Positions 16,878 to 25,707 of a DNA stretch of 64,000 nt are shown here, piece after piece. Where the stretch lies: assembly GCF_022133705.1 (NCBI RefSeq), contig NZ_JAKNHJ010000009.1, positions 1 to 64,000 on the forward strand. The letters run 5' to 3'. The notes beneath the pieces were generated by a model. It made no database searches. It was given only the letters and a program-made list of their open reading frames with translations, and was not told where the DNA came from. Made by a program: the position numbers and the translations under genes. How positions within the stretch are numbered: the stretch's first letter is position 1; every line of letters starts with the position of its first letter. The stretch comes from Varibaculum cambriense (lineage in GTDB: Bacteria; Actinomycetota; Actinomycetes; Actinomycetales; Actinomycetaceae).

Positions 16878-18689
16878 ATGAAGACTTGGTTTATTACTGC
16901 CGAAGAACGCCAAGCACTCAAGCGGTCAATCAAACTATTGGAGCTTAAACCGCGAACTTTGTTCCTCGCCTGTTTCTTAGGTGCCGCGGGATTGGGTGCC
17001 TCGATTGCCCTGGGTGCTACCGCCGCCTGGTTGATTGCGCGTGCCTCGCAGATGCCTCCCGTCCTCTACCTAGAGGTTGCAGTAGTATCGGTGCGTTTCT
17101 TTGGGATTTCTAAAGCAGTTTTCCGCTATTTAGAGCGCTTGGCCTCCCACCAGTTGGGGGTCTCGGGGATGACTACTTTGCGCACTAATCTCTATAAGAC
17201 CCTGTCCCACTCTGATACTGCCCGGATCGCAAGTTTGCGGCGCGGAGATATTCTTGACCGGATGGGAACCGATGTTGATAATATCGGCGATTTTGTGGTC
17301 AAAAGCCTGCTGCCAGCAATGGTAGCCACTATCGTGGGGGTAATTACGGTAGTGGGGATCTCGCTAGTAGATTGGCGCGCCGGCCTATTTTTGGCTCTGG
17401 GGCTGTTGCTTTCGGGAGTGGTAGGACCCCTATTTACTATTCGTTCTACCCGGATTGCCCAGCGCCAGGAAACTGAAAGCCGCTCCCGTATCTCCGAAGT
17501 GGCAATGACTATTGTTGATGGTGCCGCTCAAATCACGGTTGATGGGCAAACCCAGCAGGTACTGTCGGGATTATCCGAGCTTGAAGATCAGCTTTATGAC
17601 GCTAAAGATGCTAGCGCAAAACCAGCAGCTTGGGCGGCTGCTATAGATGTGTTTGGCATGCTCATGGCGGTGATCATGGCCGCTTATTTCGGGATTTTTG
17701 CGGTCAATGAGCAAGCGATCCCCGAAGTTATGTTGGCGGTGCTGGCGCTTACTCCCCTGTCTGCTTTCGAGGGAACCGCCCAGTTGGGGCCGGCCGCTCA
17801 GCAGCTTGTTATCTCGGCAACTTCGGCGGTGAGAATCATGAATATGCTGCCGGCGGAAGCAGAAATAAAGGCGGAACAAGAGGAAGAAGAAAACGCTAAT
17901 ACCACTCTCGATCCCAGTGCAGCCCACATTTTAGAGGCTAAAGATCTTGCTATCGGCTGGCCTGGCGGCCCGGTGGTGGCTACTGATATCAATCTGCGTT
18001 TGGCTCCCGGGGATCACTTGGCAATTGTCGGCCAGTCGGGCATTGGGAAAACTACTTTGCTTTATACCCTGGCTGGCCTGTTGAAACCAGTTTCTGGCAG
18101 CGTAAAAATTGATGGGGTTGATGTTTTCTTGCTGCCCCGTCTGCAAGCGGCCGGAAGTTTCGTGATTACTCCCGAGGATGCCCATATTTTCGAGACCACC
18201 ATTTTAGAAAACCTGCGGGTAGCCAATGGGGAGCTTACTGCTGCCGAGGGCGAAGAACTGCTCAAAGAAGCAGGCTTAGGCGAATGGCTAGCTTCTCTAC
18301 CGGCAGGTATAGAAACCGAGTTAGGATCCGGAGCTACTACTATTTCGGGTGGAGAACGACGCCGTATTCTCTTGGCTCGCGCCTTGGCAGCGAAAGCACC
18401 GCTATTGGCGCTTGATGAGCCCGGAGAACACTTGGACCCCGAAACCGCTGATGCCTTGCTGCGAGATTTACTTACTGCCGGAAGTGAGGAACATAAACGC
18501 GGAGTCATCCTGGTAACCCATCGTCTCACCCCGCTCGACCAAGCTGACCAGGTGTTTATCATGGATAAACCGCATGGACGCCTAGATGAACCGGCTGCTT
18601 TCGTAGCTCAGGGAACCCATCGGGAGTTGGCCAAAAACCACCCCGGATATGCTTGGAGCCTACGTCAGGAGCAAGTCGATGCCTTCTAA
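16878..18689 (+). CDS. cydC: Cytochrome bd assembly ABC exporter, subunit CydC
   Basis: Partner of CydD. The ATG directly follows the cydD stop codon. Residues 30-330 hold the membrane domain (GASIALGATAAWLIARASQMP, the CydC-typical N-terminal helix). The nucleotide domain has Walker A GQSGIGKTTLLYTL, signature ISGGERRRILLARAL, Walker B LLALDEPGEHLDP and VTHR. A Glu-rich linker (about residues 335-350) joins the two domains. The next gene starts inside its last 11 bases. Confidence 0.93.
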   Translation: MKTWFITAEERQALKRSIKLLELKPRTLFLACFLGAAGLGASIALGATAAWLIARASQMPPVLYLEVAVVSVRFFGISKAVFRYLERLASHQLGVSGMTTLRTNLYKTLSHSDTARIASLRRGDILDRMGTDVDNIGDFVVKSLLPAMVATIVGVITVVGISLVDWRAGLFLALGLLLSGVVGPLFTIRSTRIAQRQETESRSRISEVAMTIVDGAAQITVDGQTQQVLSGLSELEDQLYDAKDASAKPAAWAAAIDVFGMLMAVIMAAYFGIFAVNEQAIPEVMLAVLALTPLSAFEGTAQLGPAAQQLVISATSAVRIMNMLPAEAEIKAEQEEEENANTTLDPSAAHILEAKDLAIGWPGGPVVATDINLRLAPGDHLAIVGQSGIGKTTLLYTLAGLLKPVSGSVKIDGVDVFLLPRLQAAGSFVITPEDAHIFETTILENLRVANGELTAAEGEELLKEAGLGEWLASLPAGIETELGSGATTISGGERRRILLARALAAKAPLLALDEPGEHLDPETADALLRDLLTAGSEEHKRGVILVTHRLTPLDQADQVFIMDKPHGRLDEPAAFVAQGTHRELAKNHPGYAWSLRQEQVDAF

Positions 18690-20472
18690 GCAATCATCTT
18701 TCCCGGATCCCTCCTTAGAGCCAGAACCAAGGGAGACGCTTTCGTCTTCACAGCCAGATTCTTCTGCTGGGGAAAACCTTGATCTAGCACACCGCTCTCC
18801 CCTACCAGAAGATAGCACCCGTCTAATTTCCTCCGTGCTGCAAATGATGGGCAACCTGGAGCAAGATAAAGTCTTGCAGTCTTTTGTAGACCAAGCTTGT
18901 GAAGTTACTTCCTCTCCCTATGGCGCATTGTCTATTTTGGGTTCTCGCGGCGAAACTAGTGCTTTCTATACTCATGGGGTCAGTAAGCAGCAGCGCGAAT
19001 CACTTGGTGAGCCTCCGGTAGGTCGCGGGATCATCGGGGACATTCCCCTGGATAACGGCATTATTTCCAATAATTTGCACTCCAATCCTCATTTCACTGG
19101 TTACCCGCCCACTCACCCGGAGATGACCAATTTTTTGGGAGTACCCCTGCGGATCCATGAACAGGTTTATGGACGCCTCTATTTGTGTAACCGTCCGGGC
19201 GGCTATAGCCAGCAAGACTTAGCTTATGTGTCGGGATTAGCGATCTTGGCGGCGGTAGCAGTAGAGAATTCGCGTCTCTACGAAGTCTCGCGATCCCGCG
19301 AACGTTGGACCCGAGTTTCTCAACAGCTCACTACGATCCTATTAGAGGGAACCGAAGAAGAGGACGCGCTCCAGTTCATTGCGAAATCTGTCCGGGAAGT
19401 AGCGGAGGCCGACACCGCGTTATTGATACTCCCTTCAGTGGGAGATTCCTGGGTGTGCGAAATTGCGTCTGGTTATGGTTCCGCAGACCTAATTGGAGTC
19501 ACCTTTCCCCCGCATGGGCGGGCGCGCACGGTATTAGCAGAAGGTCAGGGTTTAATCGTCGATTCCTTAGCGCGAGCCACCACCCTACGGGTAAAGGAGT
19601 TATCTCGATTTGGGGCGGCGCTATATGCTCCCCTCCTGGCGGGTTCCCACGCGATTGGCGTTTTATTGCTGCTGCGTCTGCCGGATAAACCCGAGTTCGA
19701 TCCGGCAGTATTAGAAATGGCGGAGCAGGTCGCGACCCAGGCAGCTTTAGCTTTGGAGATCGCCGGTGCCAAGCACGCTGCCAATATTGCCACATTGTTA
19801 GATGAGCGCGCCAAGATTGGTGAAGACCTGCATGATCTGGCAATTCAACAGCTTTTTGCAACTGGTATGCAATTGGAACGCATCCGAGCCGACTTCGCTA
19901 GGGGAGCCGATCTGGATGCGGAACGCGCTGAATCTTTGATGCAAGATGCTTTAGCTAGCGTTGATGATTCGGTTAAACAGATCCGCGCAATTGTCCACAA
20001 CCTGCGAGAACCTGATGCGGCAGTGGATTTAGTGGAGCGGTTGCGCCGTGAAGCATCCTTGGCGCGTCGCCTGTTGGGGTTCGCGCCCTCTTTCGTTTTA
20101 AATATTGATGGCGAGACTCTCTCTGCCTCCGGTCCTTCCCATGAGGAAATATTGATTGCAGAGGCCGATCAACGGGTGGGACACGATATTTCTGATGACG
20201 TGGTGGCGGTGGTTCGCGAAACTTTATCTAATACCGCCCGCCATGCGGGCGCATCCTCGGCGCAAGTAGTGGTGAGCATTAACGGTATTGGCGCCAACGG
20301 CTGCGTACGGGTGGTGGTAACCGATGATGGTCACGGCCTAGATCCGGCAGTTACCAGACGCTCGGGCCTCGATAACCTGAAAAGTCGTGCCCGCCGCCAT
20401 GGAGGCATCTGTTTTACCCAGCCCGCGTCTCCGCATGGCTTACAGGTAGTCTGGGAAGTGCCCCTAGGTTAG
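18679..20472 (+). CDS. GAF-domain sensor histidine kinase (NarL-type, DevS/DosT-like layout)
   Basis: A cytosolic sensor kinase with no membrane segment. A Ser/Pro/Glu-rich N-terminus is followed by two GAF domains (about residues 45-195 and 215-365), a HisKA_3 dimerisation segment with the likely phospho-accepting His in GEDLHDLAIQQLFATGMQLE, and a HATPase domain with VVRETLSNTARHAGAS and DDGHGLDP. The layout equals that of oxygen and redox sensors such as DevS/DosT, but I cannot identify a heme ligand. The ATG at 18679 has AGGAGCAAG before it and overlaps cydC by 11 bases, so it is in the cyd operon. No response regulator gene is adjacent. Confidence 0.88.
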   Translation: MPSKQSSFPDPSLEPEPRETLSSSQPDSSAGENLDLAHRSPLPEDSTRLISSVLQMMGNLEQDKVLQSFVDQACEVTSSPYGALSILGSRGETSAFYTHGVSKQQRESLGEPPVGRGIIGDIPLDNGIISNNLHSNPHFTGYPPTHPEMTNFLGVPLRIHEQVYGRLYLCNRPGGYSQQDLAYVSGLAILAAVAVENSRLYEVSRSRERWTRVSQQLTTILLEGTEEEDALQFIAKSVREVAEADTALLILPSVGDSWVCEIASGYGSADLIGVTFPPHGRARTVLAEGQGLIVDSLARATTLRVKELSRFGAALYAPLLAGSHAIGVLLLLRLPDKPEFDPAVLEMAEQVATQAALALEIAGAKHAANIATLLDERAKIGEDLHDLAIQQLFATGMQLERIRADFARGADLDAERAESLMQDALASVDDSVKQIRAIVHNLREPDAAVDLVERLRREASLARRLLGFAPSFVLNIDGETLSASGPSHEEILIAEADQRVGHDISDDVVAVVRETLSNTARHAGASSAQVVVSINGIGANGCVRVVVTDDGHGLDPAVTRRSGLDNLKSRARRHGGICFTQPASPHGLQVVWEVPLG

Positions 20473-20483
20473 GGGCACTTCCC
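20453..20483. terminator. Hairpin between convergent kinase and ldh genes
   Basis: GGGAAGTGCCCCT and AGGGGCACTTCCC form a perfect 13-bp stem with loop AGGTT. It overlaps the kinase's last codons and stop, in the 26-base gap between convergent genes. Neither strand has a T-run, so it is either a weak bidirectional terminator or a 3'-end protecting stem. Confidence 0.5.
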
Positions 20484-20498
20484 GCAAACTGACTGCTT

Positions 20499-21491
20499 CT
20501 AGAGTCCTACAGTTTTAGCGACCTCGGCGAGTTTTTCGGCGCTACGGGTCAGCGCGTCACGTTCGTCGAGGGTGATGGGCGGATCTAACACCCGCCCTAC
20601 CCCGGAGCGCCCCACCAGGGTGGGAGCTGCCATACATACTCCAGAAATCCCATTCCAGTTATCTAGCAGTGACGATACCGTCAGCACCCGATCCTCATCA
20701 CGCATAACTGCAGAAATAATATTGGTAACTGCCAAACCGATCGCGAAGTTAGTTACCCCTTTACCGTCGATAATCCGATAGGCCGATTCTACGACGTCTT
20801 TGGAGATCCGTTTACGCAACTTATCATCGAAGATTCCGCCGTTGATTGTGGCTCCCCAACGCGACAGCGGCACGTTCCCAATCTCAGCGCTGGACCACAA
20901 AGGTACCTCTGAGTCTCCATGTTCACCGGCGATATAGGCGTGAACATTTTGGACGGCCACTCCCGTTTCTTGGGAGATCAGGTAGCGCATCCGGGAAGTA
21001 TCGAGCACGGTACCGGATCCAAATACCTGGTGCGAGGGCAAACCGCTCATCTTTAAGGCCATATAGGTGGCGATGTCTACCGGGTTAGAAACCAGAATAT
21101 AGATGGCATCGGGCGCCACGTTTAACACTTTAGGCAGGATCGAGTTCATGATGTTCGCCATTGCCTGCACCATATCCAGGCGTGACTGTCCAGGTTTTTG
21201 CTGGGGACCGGCGGTAATCACGATGACGTCGGAGTCGCGGAGCACTTCCACATCATCGGATCCAGAGATTGAAGCTGCGGGGGTGAATTGGATCCCGTGG
21301 GCAAGGTCTAGCGCCTCCGCCTCAACTTTGGCTCTATTAATATCAAAGAGGGCGATTTCGCGCGCCGCGCCCTTGATTTGGCAGGCGTAAGCCAGTGCGG
21401 TTCCCACGAATCCGGCCCCTACAATCCCGACTTTTGAGCGGCGAGTAAGCATCGACGCGGGATAGAGGGAATTGGCACGTTCTTTGGACAT
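20499..21491 (-). CDS. ldh: L-lactate dehydrogenase
   Basis: NAD-dependent interconversion of pyruvate and L-lactate, the usual fermentative end step in this family. Visible: dinucleotide fold VGIVGAGFVGTALAY, substrate loop PQQKPGQSRLDMV, NPVDIATYMALKMSG and the catalytic His in GEHGDSEVPLW. I chose the ATG at 21491 (330 residues) because AAGGAG lies just upstream. An in-frame start ten codons earlier would place that ribosome site inside the gene. It is convergent with the sensor kinase. Confidence 0.95.
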   Translation of the reverse strand: MSKERANSLYPASMLTRRSKVGIVGAGFVGTALAYACQIKGAAREIALFDINRAKVEAEALDLAHGIQFTPAASISGSDDVEVLRDSDVIVITAGPQQKPGQSRLDMVQAMANIMNSILPKVLNVAPDAIYILVSNPVDIATYMALKMSGLPSHQVFGSGTVLDTSRMRYLISQETGVAVQNVHAYIAGEHGDSEVPLWSSAEIGNVPLSRWGATINGGIFDDKLRKRISKDVVESAYRIIDGKGVTNFAIGLAVTNIISAVMRDEDRVLTVSSLLDNWNGISGVCMAAPTLVGRSGVGRVLDPPITLDERDALTRSAEKLAEVAKTVGL

Positions 21492-21626
21492 TTTTTCTCC
21501 TTGGGGCGAATTAACTCTCACCTCATATTTTATCGTCGATGCCCTGCTGCTGTCGCCATATAAAGTCCTGGTGGCGAGGTGATATTGGATTCATTTCTTT
21601 CGCCAGGTCTGTCTTTGACAGTTTTA

Positions 21627-23621
21627 CTATCCCTTTTCTTTCAGGCGCTTTAGTGCTCCGATAACTGTGCGATGATCAGTGGTGCGCCAAAATGGGGGCA
21701 GAGATTTTAGTAGATAGCCCGCATAGCGGGCACTAGTTAGACGTTGATCTAGCACGGCTACCACGCCTTTATCGCTGCGGGTACGGATTAATCTGCCGGC
21801 TCCCTGCGCCAATAGTAAGGCCGCGTGAGACAGAGATACCTCGGCAAATCCGCTGCGCCCAGCGGCCTCAGCCGCTCGGGTGCGGGCAGAAATATAGGGG
21901 TCATTTGGACGAGGGAAAGGGATACGATCGATGAGGACGAGCCGGCATTTATCGCCCGGTAAATCTACCCCCTGCCACAGGGAAAGAGTACCGAATAGGC
22001 AAGAGTTTTTACTGTCCGCAAAATCGGATATTAGCTGGTTTATTGGCGCTTCTCCCTGCAGAAAAACCTGTAAATCACTTTCTTGGGCGAAATATTCGGC
22101 GGCTTGCTCGGCAGCTTTAAGGGAAGAAAACAGCCCTAAAACCCCACCACCGGCGGCTTCAGCCAGTTCTAGGGCTCTTTCTAGCGCCGCTTCGCTGATC
22201 CCGGAGCGCCCTGGTCGCGGTAAATCTGCGGCCACATACAGTATTCCTTGCTTCCGATAGTTAAAGGGACTGCCCAGGTCACTTCCTTGCCAAACGTTCT
22301 TATCCCGGAATCCTAAACGAGTCGCAATCGCCTCAAAAGATCCCCCTAGTTGCATTGTGGCTGAGGTGAGCACGCAGGAATGCCCCTTAAATAGGTGGGC
22401 ATAAAGATCCCCGCCCACATCCAAAGGGCCGCTATAGAGGCGGCGACTTCCAGATTTTTCTTCCGCAATCCAGGCGGCCGATTTTTCCGGGTCAAAGGCG
22501 GCAATAATCTCGCAAGCATCTAAGGCTTCTTCAATCTGCGCGAGGACGATGCGCTGCTTTACTCGTTTTTCATCCTCCTCGGCGCTGCTGGTTACTTCCG
22601 CGGAAATATCGGATAGCTCTATTTGCGCAGCGGTCAAGGTAGTTTCTAGTTTCTTTGGTAATTCGCTTAGTTCGCCCTCGTCAAGTCCCTCTATGATTTT
22701 CGTAAAATCCTTGGCCACTTGTTCTAAGGCAGTTACCGGTAGCTGGAAATGTTTACTGACTCCGCGCGCTACTTTTTCCATGGTGCTAGCTGCGAGGCTT
22801 ACGCAGGCTTGAGAGCGGGCGCGAGAGGGCAGCTCGTGGGCTTCATCTACGATCAAGAGGTCAAACTCTGGTAGTAGCTCCGCGTGGGTAAGAGCCTCGA
22901 TGGATAGCAATGCATGGTTGGTGATGATGATATCGGCGTCTTGGGCTTTCAGGCGGGCGTCGCGGGGGAAACAGTCCGTATAGAAACGGCAGGTTTTCCC
23001 TTGACATTGATTCGGGGAAATCGAGGCTTGCTGCCAGGCCGCTAGGGACACTCCGCGATCGAGTTCATCACGGTCACCACTTTCGGTTTCCTCTGCCCAG
23101 TCTCGCAGCCGCTGTAGCTGTTTACCGATATTGCTGGGTGAATATTCGGCGGCCTCATAACTGGGAAACAGCCCTTCGATTTCCTCGGGAGCCGCTAATT
23201 TCCAGCGGCAAATATAGTTTGACCAGCCCTTTAATACTGCTACCGTAGGGGGTGGATAACCGAGTTCGCGGCAGGCACCCACTACCGTGGGGATATCGCA
23301 GGTAAGCAGTTGCCGCTGCAAAGCCAGGGTGGCAGTAGAGATTACTACCCGGTCTCCGTGTTCGATTGCCCGTTGGAAGGCAGCCGCCAGGTAGGCGAGA
23401 GATTTTCCGGTACCGGTTCCTGCCCCCACCAATTGGCTGCCAGGAAGGGAAAACGAGCGGGCAACCAGGTTACACATCTGTACCTGTTCTGCCCTTTCAC
23501 TGCCGCCAATCTGGTTAATGCAAGTACTGAGGATTCGCCGCGCCGCCTGGGCGTCTTTACCGCCGCCACCTTTGCCTTTATCAGCGGTGGCAACTAACGG
23601 GGAGGCTCCGGGACTGTCCAT
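21627..23621 (-). CDS. dinG: DinG/XPD-like ATP-dependent DNA helicase
   Basis: Superfamily 2 helicase of the XPD/DinG group (5'-3' unwinding in repair). Residues about 50-70 hold Walker A GAGTGTGKSLAYLAAA. The cysteines at ICRWKL and in NQCQGKTCRFYTDCFPRDA form the likely Fe-S cluster site. Walker B is LLIVDEAHELP, followed by the C-terminal helicase motifs FGTLSLWQGVDLPGDKC and QGAGRLIR. Length 664 fits. It lies one base after hflX on the same strand, so the two are coupled. Confidence 0.9.
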   Translation of the reverse strand: MDSPGASPLVATADKGKGGGGKDAQAARRILSTCINQIGGSERAEQVQMCNLVARSFSLPGSQLVGAGTGTGKSLAYLAAAFQRAIEHGDRVVISTATLALQRQLLTCDIPTVVGACRELGYPPPTVAVLKGWSNYICRWKLAAPEEIEGLFPSYEAAEYSPSNIGKQLQRLRDWAEETESGDRDELDRGVSLAAWQQASISPNQCQGKTCRFYTDCFPRDARLKAQDADIIITNHALLSIEALTHAELLPEFDLLIVDEAHELPSRARSQACVSLAASTMEKVARGVSKHFQLPVTALEQVAKDFTKIIEGLDEGELSELPKKLETTLTAAQIELSDISAEVTSSAEEDEKRVKQRIVLAQIEEALDACEIIAAFDPEKSAAWIAEEKSGSRRLYSGPLDVGGDLYAHLFKGHSCVLTSATMQLGGSFEAIATRLGFRDKNVWQGSDLGSPFNYRKQGILYVAADLPRPGRSGISEAALERALELAEAAGGGVLGLFSSLKAAEQAAEYFAQESDLQVFLQGEAPINQLISDFADSKNSCLFGTLSLWQGVDLPGDKCRLVLIDRIPFPRPNDPYISARTRAAEAAGRSGFAEVSLSHAALLLAQGAGRLIRTRSDKGVVAVLDQRLTSARYAGYLLKSLPPFWRTTDHRTVIGALKRLKEKG

Positions 23622-25223
23622 CTAGTTAGCCGCCTCAAGGATGGCTTGGGCGAGGGCGGGACCGGCGCGTCCTACTATGTGAGTACCGTTTTCTAAGTAT
23701 TCCACTTTGTCTACGATTCCTTCCTCATGGAGCCTCGCCACCAGCGCTGATTGGTCATAGGGGATCACATAATCGATAGGTTTTGCTGGAGATGGTAAGG
23801 CGTTAGCGATTGCTTCGCGCAACTGAGCAATTCCCTGCCCGGTGCGAGTAGATAGCGGGATTCCCCCACCAATCGCAGACTGCAGGGCTCGCAGGTGCAG
23901 GGCGTCTACCAGGTCGGCTTTATTGAGGACGATAATCTCGGGGATCTGGGAAACCTGGGGTAGATCCGCTAACACTTCATGTACGGTTTCAACCTGTTGG
24001 ACGGGATTGTGGTGACTGGCATCCACCACATGCACAATCAAATCGGCGTATTCGACTTCTTCCAAAGTGGAGCGGAAGGCTTCTACCAGTTCGTGCGGAA
24101 GTTCATCGATGAAACCTACGGTATCGGACAAAGTGTAGGCACGGCCATCAGGAGTTTCTGCTTGCCGTACCGTGGGATCCAGGGTGGCAAATAGAGCATC
24201 TTGCACCATTACATCCGCGTCTACCAGTACGTTTAACAGGGAAGATTTTCCGGCGTTAGTGTATCCCACGATCACTACCGAAGCCAGGGAGCTACTAAGA
24301 CGCCCTTCACGTTTAGTGTCTCGGGATTTTTTCATCTGCTTGATTTCGCGGCGGAGTTTCGCGATTCGCTTGGTAATCCGGCGCCGGTCGGTTTCCAATT
24401 TGGTTTCGCCCGGGCCGCGCGCACCAATTCCCGCACCCCCGGATACGCGCCCTCCGGCTTGGCGAGACATTGACTGTCCCCAGCCGCGCAGACGCGGCAG
24501 TAAGTATTGCAGCTGCGCCAGTTCCACTTGGGCTTTACCTTCACGGGAGGAGGCATGCTGGGCGAAGATATCCAAGATTACCGCGGTACGGTCAATGACT
24601 TTCACTTTGACTTGGTCTTCTAGTCCCCGCCGTTGCGAGGGCTGTAACTGCGCATTTACGATCACAGTATCGGCTTCAAGCGCTGCTACCTGCTCAGCTA
24701 GTTCCTTGGCTTTCCCGCGCCCTACGAAAGTTGCAGCATCAGGGGAACTGCGTCGCTGCAGAGCCGCGCCTACTAGCTCGGCACCTGCAGTTTGGGCAAG
24801 CGCCGCCAGTTCCGATAGAGAATGTTGCGCCTTACGGCGATCGGAATCATAAATACCTACTAGGAATACTTTTTCGAGCTGTACCCGCCGATATTCGACT
24901 TCGGAAATATCTAGGTCGGAGGCTTGGTTACGTTGGAATTCTTCGCGTAGCTTTCGCGAGAAATCTCCGCCATGCGAACTTTGTTTCGTCAGGGCGGTAC
25001 TCGCCCAATCCAGCAGCTCTAAGCCCCCTTGGGGGGTGTTTGCGTCTGCATAGTAAGAATAATGAGGGTTTTCGGGGGAATCCTTGAGGGCAGATCCGAG
25101 GTCGGAATCAGTTTCGCTCCGGTTCAAACTCCGACTACGCACGCGGCGCACCAGATCGTAGGCTCTATCCAGCTCTTGCTTACTGACTTCCGTTTCCGCA
25201 GGTATTTGTGCCGCCTCCCTCAC
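23622..25223 (-). CDS. hflX: Ribosome-associated GTPase HflX
   Basis: GTPase that splits stalled or heat-damaged ribosomes. The N-terminal domain ends in QVALEADTVIVN-type helices and the linker RGWGQSMSRQAGGRVSGGAG. The G domain shows G1 GYTNAGKSSLLN, G2/G3 DPTVRQ and DTVGFIDELPHELVEAF and G4 NKADLVD. At 533 residues it has a longer N-terminus than the E. coli protein (first 60 residues charged and variable), as is common in actinobacteria. It is followed directly by dinG. Confidence 0.93.
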   Translation of the reverse strand: MREAAQIPAETEVSKQELDRAYDLVRRVRSRSLNRSETDSDLGSALKDSPENPHYSYYADANTPQGGLELLDWASTALTKQSSHGGDFSRKLREEFQRNQASDLDISEVEYRRVQLEKVFLVGIYDSDRRKAQHSLSELAALAQTAGAELVGAALQRRSSPDAATFVGRGKAKELAEQVAALEADTVIVNAQLQPSQRRGLEDQVKVKVIDRTAVILDIFAQHASSREGKAQVELAQLQYLLPRLRGWGQSMSRQAGGRVSGGAGIGARGPGETKLETDRRRITKRIAKLRREIKQMKKSRDTKREGRLSSSLASVVIVGYTNAGKSSLLNVLVDADVMVQDALFATLDPTVRQAETPDGRAYTLSDTVGFIDELPHELVEAFRSTLEEVEYADLIVHVVDASHHNPVQQVETVHEVLADLPQVSQIPEIIVLNKADLVDALHLRALQSAIGGGIPLSTRTGQGIAQLREAIANALPSPAKPIDYVIPYDQSALVARLHEEGIVDKVEYLENGTHIVGRAGPALAQAILEAAN

Positions 25224-25393
25224 TGTTCTTGGCTTATCTCATTTTCGCATGACCCCACGTAAGCTGCAAAAAGACGCGCGGTAAGTGCGGACGAATGATA
25301 TCTTGCGGTCTATCGGGATGACCAGGTTAGATGCATATCACAGCCTGGGAAATTTGTTTCTTTCGCGCGATTAGGTATTCTTTAACAGGTCTA

Positions 25394-25467
25394 GGGCCTA
25401 TAGCTCAGTTGGCTAGAGCGCCACGTTTACACCGTGGATGTCGGGGGTTCGAGTCCCTCTGGGCCCA
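25394..25467 (+). tRNA. tRNA-Val (anticodon TAC)
   Basis: Cloverleaf: acceptor stem GGGCCTA with TGGGCCC, D arm AGCTCAGTTGGCTAGAGC, anticodon stem CCACG/CGTGG around loop TTTACAC (anticodon TAC, valine), and T arm GGGGGTTCGAGTCCCTC. The 3' CCA is not encoded. The accessory ABC-exporter island begins directly after it; tRNA 3' ends are common integration targets, but no integrase is seen here. Confidence 0.95.
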
Positions 25468-25479
25468 CAATGAGGAACC

Positions 25480-25561
25480 CGAACGGCACGAAAACCGTTC
25501 AGGTTTTCGTATTAGTGAGGGTGACGAAATTGTGTGTAATCCCGCAGGGATTACTAACACC
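25480..25561 (+). repeat. Structured repeat family C, unit 1
   Basis: The unit starts CGAACGGC, then a hairpin ACGAAAAC/GTTTTCGT, a spacer TTAGTGAGGGTGACGAAAT, and a second hairpin GTAATCCC-GCA-GGGATTAC ending TAACACC. The next unit repeats this with a different first hairpin. It starts 12 bases after the tRNA, so it would lie in the tRNA's 3' trailer. Confidence 0.75.
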
Positions 25562-25570
25562 AGGAGAGCT

Positions 25571-25648
25571 CGAACGGCAAGCAAGTTTACTTGCTTGCTA
25601 GTGAGAGTGAGGAAACGGCGCGTAATCCCGCCAGGGATTACTAACACC
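25571..25648 (+). repeat. Structured repeat family C, unit 2
   Basis: Same plan as unit 1: CGAACGGC, a first hairpin of other sequence (GCAAGCAAGT with ACTTGCTTGC), spacer AGTGAGAGTGAGGAAA, second hairpin GTAATCCC-GCCA-GGGATTAC, and end TAACACC. The stem sequence changed while pairing was kept; the flanks are nearly identical. A small extra hairpin (ATGTTGC/GCAACAT, 25659-25675) follows. Confidence 0.75.
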
Positions 25649-25707
25649 ACGTAGGCGTATGTTGCGAAGCAACATTACAGACACAATTAAGAGTAGGGGC
25701 TAGTCTT

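Noticed and set aside
25394-25467. att core for an integrated phage or ICE at the tRNA 3' end
   Set aside because: No integrase gene and no repeat of the tRNA 3' end found at the far side of the island near 31610-31810.
25331-25654. Open frames over the tRNA and family C repeats
   Set aside because: They arise from the tRNA and repeat sequence and exist on both strands; no ribosome site.
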